This document shows, piece by piece, positions 6,752-9,383 of a stretch of DNA of 9,383 nucleotides. Location of the stretch: contig CALEYZ010000144.1 in NCBI GenBank assembly GCA_937928195.1, positions 1 to 9,383 on the forward strand, in the 5' to 3' direction. The notes below the pieces were generated by a model. It saw only the letters and a list, made by a program, of their open reading frames with translations, made no database searches and had not been told where the DNA came from. This stretch comes from an uncultured Limnohabitans sp. GTDB taxonomy: Bacteria > Pseudomonadota > Gammaproteobacteria > Burkholderiales > Burkholderiaceae_C. Positions within the stretch are counted from its first letter, which is position 1. Each line of letters opens with the position of its first letter. The position numbers and the translations under genes were made by a program.

Positions 6752-6828
6752 TGGTGGCTCTTCACGGATTCGAACCGCGGACCTGTGGATTATGATTCCA
6801 TCGCTCTAACCGACTGAGCTAAAGAGCC
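6752..6828 (-). tRNA. tRNA with CAT anticodon, most likely elongator tRNA-Met
   Basis: A full 77-nt cloverleaf is readable on the minus strand. The acceptor stem GGCTCTT/AAGAGCC is perfect, the D stem GCTC/GAGC encloses AGTCGGTTA, the T stem has the TTCGAAT loop, and A73 is followed by an encoded CCA. The anticodon loop is ATCATAA with CAT at 6794-6792; the anticodon stem has one mismatch at its base (A27-C43). CAT can be initiator Met, elongator Met or the lysidine-modified Ile2. The paired first acceptor base excludes initiator type. T at position 4 of the acceptor stem is more like elongator Met than Ile2 of E. coli, so Met is preferred. It is flanked by a good -10 box and a strong terminator and appears to be a one-gene unit. 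Confidence 0.95.
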
Positions 6829-6838
6829 TGAGCCAAAA

Positions 6839-6844
6839 ATTATA
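6839..6844 (-). promoter_or_regulatory. -10 box of the tRNA promoter
   Basis: A perfect TATAAT on the minus strand, 10 bases before the first tRNA base, which would give a leader of only a few bases. No good -35 is visible at 16-18 bp; the area reads TCACAA or CACAAT. Confidence 0.65.
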
Positions 6845-6950
6845 GCAAATGAAATGGCGAAATTGTGAGAACTTTTGAATAAAGTTTCTTGCCTGCAATT
6901 TTATTTTGCTGATGCCTATGCGCTAAAACCGTCTCATCAAGTGTCTGCTC

Positions 6951-6974
6951 AGCGTGGAGACCGTGCTTGTGGTG
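6951..6974 (+). repeat. Dispersed direct repeat, copy A
   Basis: First of three same-orientation copies of a 24-bp motif; the invariant core is AGACCGTGCTTGTGG (6958-6972 here). Copy A is identical to copy C over all 24 bases. It ends 21 bp before the NTF2-like gene. It is framed by an inverted repeat AAGTGT (6939-6944) and ACACTT (6981-6986). Confidence 0.85.
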
Positions 6975-6995
6975 TCATTTACACTTCCTTGACTT

Positions 6996-7406
6996 ATGAG
7001 CAATTCTTTGCCTACAGACATATTTGACTTCTTTGCCAAATACAAAGCAGCCTTCAATCATTTGAATGGCGTTGCCGTTGCTTCCCTTTATCGTGTTCCA
7101 TCAGTCATCGTTGATGATGCGAAATATACGATTTGGGACACATACGAAAAGATTGAAAACAATATGGTGGCTTTATGCGAGATTTACAGACAGCATAAAT
7201 TCCAACATACTGATTTTGAAATCAATCATTTCATCCTACAAAACGAAAACTTCGCAGTTGTGGATATGCGATGGACTATTTCGCATACAGATACAAGTCC
7301 GCCTAATGTGTTCAATACGACTTACAACATTCAAAAAATTGACGGTGTATGGAAAGTCAATCTTGTGACTGCCTATAGCGAGAAACGACTGAAGAAAATT
7401 GATTGA
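6996..7406 (+). CDS. NTF2-like/SnoaL-fold small protein
   Basis: A 136-residue protein with the look of the NTF2-like fold. It has an amphipathic N-terminal helix region (8-24, FDFFAKYKAAF) followed by 'GVAVASLYRVPSVIV' (25-39), a central strand-rich part, and the typical closing 'YNIQKIDGVWKV' (110-121). The fold is used by ketosteroid isomerase-like enzymes, polyketide cyclases and many stand-alone proteins of unknown role; no catalytic residues can be assigned with confidence. No signal peptide or membrane segment. The ATG at 6996 lies just after an in-frame stop at 6990-6992, so no longer form is possible, yet it has no clear ribosome site. GC is lower than in the genes left of the tRNA. 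Repeat copies A and B flank the gene. Function not known. Confidence 0.78.
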   Translation: MSNSLPTDIFDFFAKYKAAFNHLNGVAVASLYRVPSVIVDDAKYTIWDTYEKIENNMVALCEIYRQHKFQHTDFEINHFILQNENFAVVDMRWTISHTDTSPPNVFNTTYNIQKIDGVWKVNLVTAYSEKRLKKID

Positions 7407-7410
7407 GTTC

Positions 7411-7432
7411 AGCGTATAGACCGTGCTTGTGG
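7411..7432 (+). repeat. Dispersed direct repeat, copy B
   Basis: Second copy, starting 4 bases after the stop of the NTF2-like gene. It matches copies A and C over 22 bases except GG to AT at 7416-7417, and diverges after 7432. The invariant core is at 7418-7432. It begins 460 bp after copy A started. Confidence 0.82.
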
Positions 7433-7478
7433 GCTTTGAGGGTGCTTATCATCAGCTTAAGACATTAAAGGTTCGTGT

Positions 7479-7790
7479 ATGAAAATCATCCGTAGCAAAG
7501 AATTTACCGCTGAACGCTCGTGGGGAGCTTTGGACATTGCCAATATGGGTGGCATCACAACACGACTTCATTGGACAGAGCAGCCATACAAATGGCACAT
7601 CAATGATGGGCAAGAGGTTTTTGCTGTTTTGGATGGTCGTGTTGAAATGAAATACCGCTTGAATGGCGCAGAGTTATCAACGGTGCTTGAAATGGGAGAT
7701 GTCTTCTACGCTTCAGTTGGCACTGAGCACGTTGCTCATCCCATAGGACCTGCTCGCATTCTTGTAGTTGAAACTGAAGGTAGCGTTTGA
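7479..7790 (+). CDS. Small single-domain cupin protein
   Basis: A 103-residue protein that is one cupin beta-barrel and little else. Motif 1 is seen as WHINDGQEVFAVLDG (39-53) and motif 2 as GDVFYASVGTEHVAHP (73-88). In motif 1 the first metal-ligand histidine (H40) and the glutamate (E46) are present, but the second histidine is replaced by N42. In motif 2 the usual proline is a serine and H84 remains. Metal binding is therefore possible through H40, E46 and H84 but altered. Similar small cupins act as sugar isomerase-like, dioxygenase-like or merely ligand-binding proteins; the role here is unknown. AAAGG, seven bases before the ATG at 7479, supports the start. It is in the same direction as the NTF2-like gene, 72 bp behind it, with repeat copy B in the gap and copy C downstream. 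No signal peptide. Confidence 0.85.
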   Translation: MKIIRSKEFTAERSWGALDIANMGGITTRLHWTEQPYKWHINDGQEVFAVLDGRVEMKYRLNGAELSTVLEMGDVFYASVGTEHVAHPIGPARILVVETEGSV

Positions 7791-7815
7791 TAAGACAATC
7801 GGCAAGTTTGAATTG

Positions 7816-7839
7816 AGCGTGGAGACCGTGCTTGTGGTG
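7816..7839 (+). repeat. Dispersed direct repeat, copy C
   Basis: Third copy, identical to copy A over 24 bases, starting 25 bases after the cupin stop codon and 405 bp after the start of copy B. The invariant core is at 7823-7837. It is framed by AATTG (7811-7815) and CAATT (7849-7853). Confidence 0.85.
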
Positions 7840-7846
7840 CGCGCCG

Positions 7847-7883
7847 TGCAATTGCAAATGTGATCGTCTATTTACGGGACGAT
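7847..7883. other. Palindrome and hairpin between cupin and LysR genes
   Basis: TGCAATTGCA (7847-7856) is a perfect 10-bp palindrome. Shortly after it ATCGTC (7863-7868) pairs with GACGAT (7878-7883) around a 9-base loop. The cupin gene and the minus-strand LysR gene converge here, so the hairpin could slow transcription, but no T-run follows on either side. It may instead belong to the repeat-associated structure. The rest of the gap up to 7928 shows nothing I can name. Confidence 0.35.
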
Positions 7884-7928
7884 GGACAAATGCTGAAATG
7901 TATTGTTTGATTGATGCAAACGACAGAT

Positions 7929-8798
7929 TTAAAGACCATTTGAAAAATGGTTTCGAAATGCTTTCACTACTGTTGAATAGTTGTCTTTCTGCCATACCAA
8001 ATGAGTTCTTACATTTGCATACTTAGAAGGCAAAGGAATAATTTGCAATTGAGGTTCTGCAAATACTGCCTTAAGAATTGATTTCGGCATGATTCCAATT
8101 CCAGTGCCTGCTGCAACGCAGGCAACAATAGCGTGATATGAGGCAAACTCCAAAACGCGGTTAGGTGTGACATCAACACTAATCAGCCATTCTTCGAGAA
8201 TGCGCCGATAAGAGCATCCAGTTGAAAATGCAATAACTGTGCAATTTCTTAAATAGTCTGGACTTAAAGCATTAGCGACAGTGGTTGGTGCAATTAAGAC
8301 CAATTCTTCGCTAAAGACCGGATGACTATCAAGCCCCTGCGGTTGAAATGGATCCGAAATTAGTGCTGCATCGACTTCGTAGCGGAGAACCATGTCTAAC
8401 AACTTAGATGTTGATCCAGTTACCAGCTCAATCATCACTTCTGGATAATTTTTGTGAAACTGCGATAAAACAGGTGGCAATCTTGCCGCGGCTGTGCTTT
8501 CAAGTGTTCCTAGCTTTAATGTTCCTTGTGGCGTTCTAGCAAGCATGGCTGTCTCTGCCTCTGTCGCTAGTCTCAGCAGTCGCTCTGCGTAGCCCTTTAG
8601 AAGTTCACCATCTGCTGTAAGCGTCATCCTATTTCCGTGTCTTGAAAATAGTTTGATGCCCAGTCGTTCTTCCAGATTTTTGATGCGAGTGGTTACATTG
8701 GACTGCACTCGACTTAGCTGTCTTGCTGCAAGTGTGATGCTTCCAGAGTCGACTACTGATTTGAAGAATTGCAAGGACTCAAGGTCTATCTTTCTCAT
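7929..8798 (-). CDS. LysR-type transcriptional regulator, PtrR/YneJ-like
   Basis: Cytoplasmic DNA-binding regulator of 289 residues, the normal LysR length. The N-terminal winged helix-turn-helix spans about 5-65, with SGSITLAARQLSRVQSNVT (18-36) as the recognition part, followed by a linker helix and the two-lobed effector domain (about 92-285). Several stretches recall E. coli PtrR (YneJ), as remembered from that protein: PQGTLKLGTLESTAAARLP (90-108), CSYRRILEEW (195-204) and SYHAIVACVAAGTGIGIMP (220-238). PtrR is linked to putrescine/GABA and succinate semialdehyde metabolism; whether the ligand is the same here is inference. GGAGG (8808-8812, minus strand) lies nine bases before the start. 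The gene is divergent from a glutamine amidotransferase-like gene, the usual arrangement of a LysR regulator with its target. Base composition is lower in GC than the genes left of the tRNA. Confidence 0.92.
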   Translation of the reverse strand: MRKIDLESLQFFKSVVDSGSITLAARQLSRVQSNVTTRIKNLEERLGIKLFSRHGNRMTLTADGELLKGYAERLLRLATEAETAMLARTPQGTLKLGTLESTAAARLPPVLSQFHKNYPEVMIELVTGSTSKLLDMVLRYEVDAALISDPFQPQGLDSHPVFSEELVLIAPTTVANALSPDYLRNCTVIAFSTGCSYRRILEEWLISVDVTPNRVLEFASYHAIVACVAAGTGIGIMPKSILKAVFAEPQLQIIPLPSKYANVRTHLVWQKDNYSTVVKAFRNHFSNGL

Positions 8799-8836
8799 TT
8801 TGTGATACCTCCATCCTAATTATTCACTTTTTTAAA

Positions 8837-8857
8837 TACTTTGTCGGGAGTAAAGTA
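8837..8857. promoter_or_regulatory. Candidate LysR operator between divergent genes
   Basis: TACTTT (8837-8842) and AAAGTA (8852-8857) are perfect complements with a 9-base spacer, and T8841/A8853 satisfy the T-N11-A pattern known for LysR regulators. It lies 39 bp upstream of the regulator start and 30 bp before the amidotransferase start, the place expected for autorepression plus control of the divergent gene. Confidence 0.55.
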
Positions 8858-8886
8858 AGCCTCAACTTATTTGAATTTGAAGTTTT

Positions 8887-9383
8887 GTGAAATCAAAAGA
8901 ATTACTAATCATTCAAGCAGGCACTCCTCCAGCAGAAATTCAGGAGAGTGTTGGGGACTTACCGCAGTGGTTTGCAGCCGCACTTGGTATGGGAGTTCAG
9001 GATTTCGACATTGTTCGAGTCTTTGAAAATGAGCCTTTGCCAGAACACGGCGCTCATTCGGTTGTCGTTATTACTGGTTCGTGGTCTATGGTCACTGACT
9101 TGCACCCGTGGAGTGAAACAACCGCAAAGTGGATACAGCAAGCAGACGCATTAAAAATCCCAATGTTTGGCGTTTGTTATGGACACCAACTTATGGCTCA
9201 CGCTTTTGGGGGCGAGGTTGGTTATTTAGAGAGCGGTCGTGAAATGGGCTGCTTGGAAATAGAGCGAACAAACAATGAGGAAGACAGCTTGCTCGTTGGA
9301 CTTCCATCGACGTTTAAAGCACACCTAACGCATATGCAAACAGTCATCAAAATACCAAAGCATAGAGCCAATCGCTACTCTGC
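8887..9383 (+). CDS. Class I glutamine amidotransferase-like protein, C-terminus cut by window edge
   Basis: A GATase1-fold protein that would release ammonia from glutamine or hydrolyse a gamma-glutamyl-type amide; the acceptor is unknown. From a GTG start at 8887 the frame is open for 165 codons to the right edge. The text is typical of stand-alone GuaA-like amidotransferases: VVVITGSW at 59-66, the nucleophile elbow FGVCYGHQLMAHAFGG (94-109) with C97, then ESGREMG at 115-121 and THMQTV at 148-153. The second catalytic motif (QFHPE type) must lie beyond the window. GTG is chosen because an in-frame TGA sits at 8878-8880 and the next ATG is codon 35, which would remove the first strand of the fold. 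The ribosome site is weak. Divergent from the PtrR-like regulator, with a candidate operator between them, so probably its target. Confidence 0.85.
   Translation, partial: MKSKELLIIQAGTPPAEIQESVGDLPQWFAAALGMGVQDFDIVRVFENEPLPEHGAHSVVVITGSWSMVTDLHPWSETTAKWIQQADALKIPMFGVCYGHQLMAHAFGGEVGYLESGREMGCLEIERTNNEEDSLLVGLPSTFKAHLTHMQTVIKIPKHRANRYS

Noticed and set aside
6752..6780. tRNA 3' end as attachment site of an island covering the right part
   Set aside because: The AT-rich part lies on the 5' side of the tRNA, and I saw no second copy of the tRNA 3' end further right.
6951..6974. Repeat as a coding remnant (A and C can be read as S-V-E-T-V-L-V-V)
   Set aside because: Copy B has a TAG in that frame, and none of the copies continues a neighbouring reading frame.
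6951..7839. Integron attC sites flanking the NTF2-like and cupin genes
   Set aside because: I found no GTTRRRY/RYYYAAC core pair around any copy, and similarity among copies stops after about 24 bases, whereas attC sites in one array are usually alike over most of their length. No integrase is in the window.
6951..7839. CRISPR array
   Set aside because: Only three repeats, more than 380 bp apart, with genes between them; no regular short spacers.
7863..7883. Intrinsic terminator for the cupin or LysR gene
   Set aside because: The 6-bp hairpin is real in sequence but no run of T follows on either strand, so it is listed only as a hairpin of unknown use.
8948..9154. Plus-strand 68-codon ORF starting at ATG 8948
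   Set aside because: It is out of frame inside the amidotransferase-like gene that opens with GTG at 8887 and carries the C97 nucleophile elbow.

Overview
The window looks like a chromosomal segment of a betaproteobacterium of the order Burkholderiales, most likely Comamonadaceae-like. The reasons are the GC-moderate coding style of the first 6.8 kb, three periplasmic solute-binding genes including two of the Bug/TctC type that is greatly expanded in this group, and a catabolic gene mix typical of it. The genus cannot be fixed from this sequence alone.

Left part (1-6677) is densely packed metabolic and transport DNA. A minus-strand pair encodes an intradiol ring-cleavage dioxygenase (767-1660) followed by an NAD-type short-chain dehydrogenase that runs off the left edge (1-748). 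Divergent from it is an NMT1/THI5-type ABC substrate-binding protein (1788-2822), and the 127-bp gap between them holds a perfect 12-bp palindrome. A second minus-strand pair has a Bug-type receptor (3729-4754) whose stop codon directly abuts the start of an isocitrate lyase/PEP mutase-family C-C lyase (2853-3728). Head-to-head with it is another Bug receptor (4826-5827). This converges, with a 17-bp overlap, on a 10-TM EamA/DMT transporter (5811-6677). A reasonable reading is aromatic or carboxylic acid uptake and breakdown: receptors capture small carboxylates, the dioxygenase opens a catechol-like ring, the dehydrogenase and lyase process products, and the EamA protein moves a metabolite across the inner membrane. 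No permease or ATPase partner is in the window, so substrates stay unknown.

Middle (6689-6844): a tRNA gene with a CAT anticodon (most likely elongator tRNA-Met) on the minus strand, with a strong -10 box and a very clear intrinsic terminator. The terminator lies only about 37 bp before the EamA start.

Right part (6840-9383) is visibly more AT-rich (one sampled line gives 40% GC against 57% in a sampled line of the left part) and looks like accessory DNA. Two small plus-strand genes, an NTF2-like protein (6996-7406) and a single-domain cupin (7479-7790), are punctuated by three same-orientation copies of a 22-24-bp repeat (6951, 7411, 7816), a cassette-like layout. After them come a LysR-type regulator resembling PtrR/YneJ (7929-8798, minus) and, divergent from it, a class I glutamine amidotransferase-like gene (8887 to the right edge). 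A TACTTT-N9-AAAGTA inverted repeat lies between them and is a good candidate LysR operator. The repeat-punctuated small-gene stretch is the least explained part of the window.
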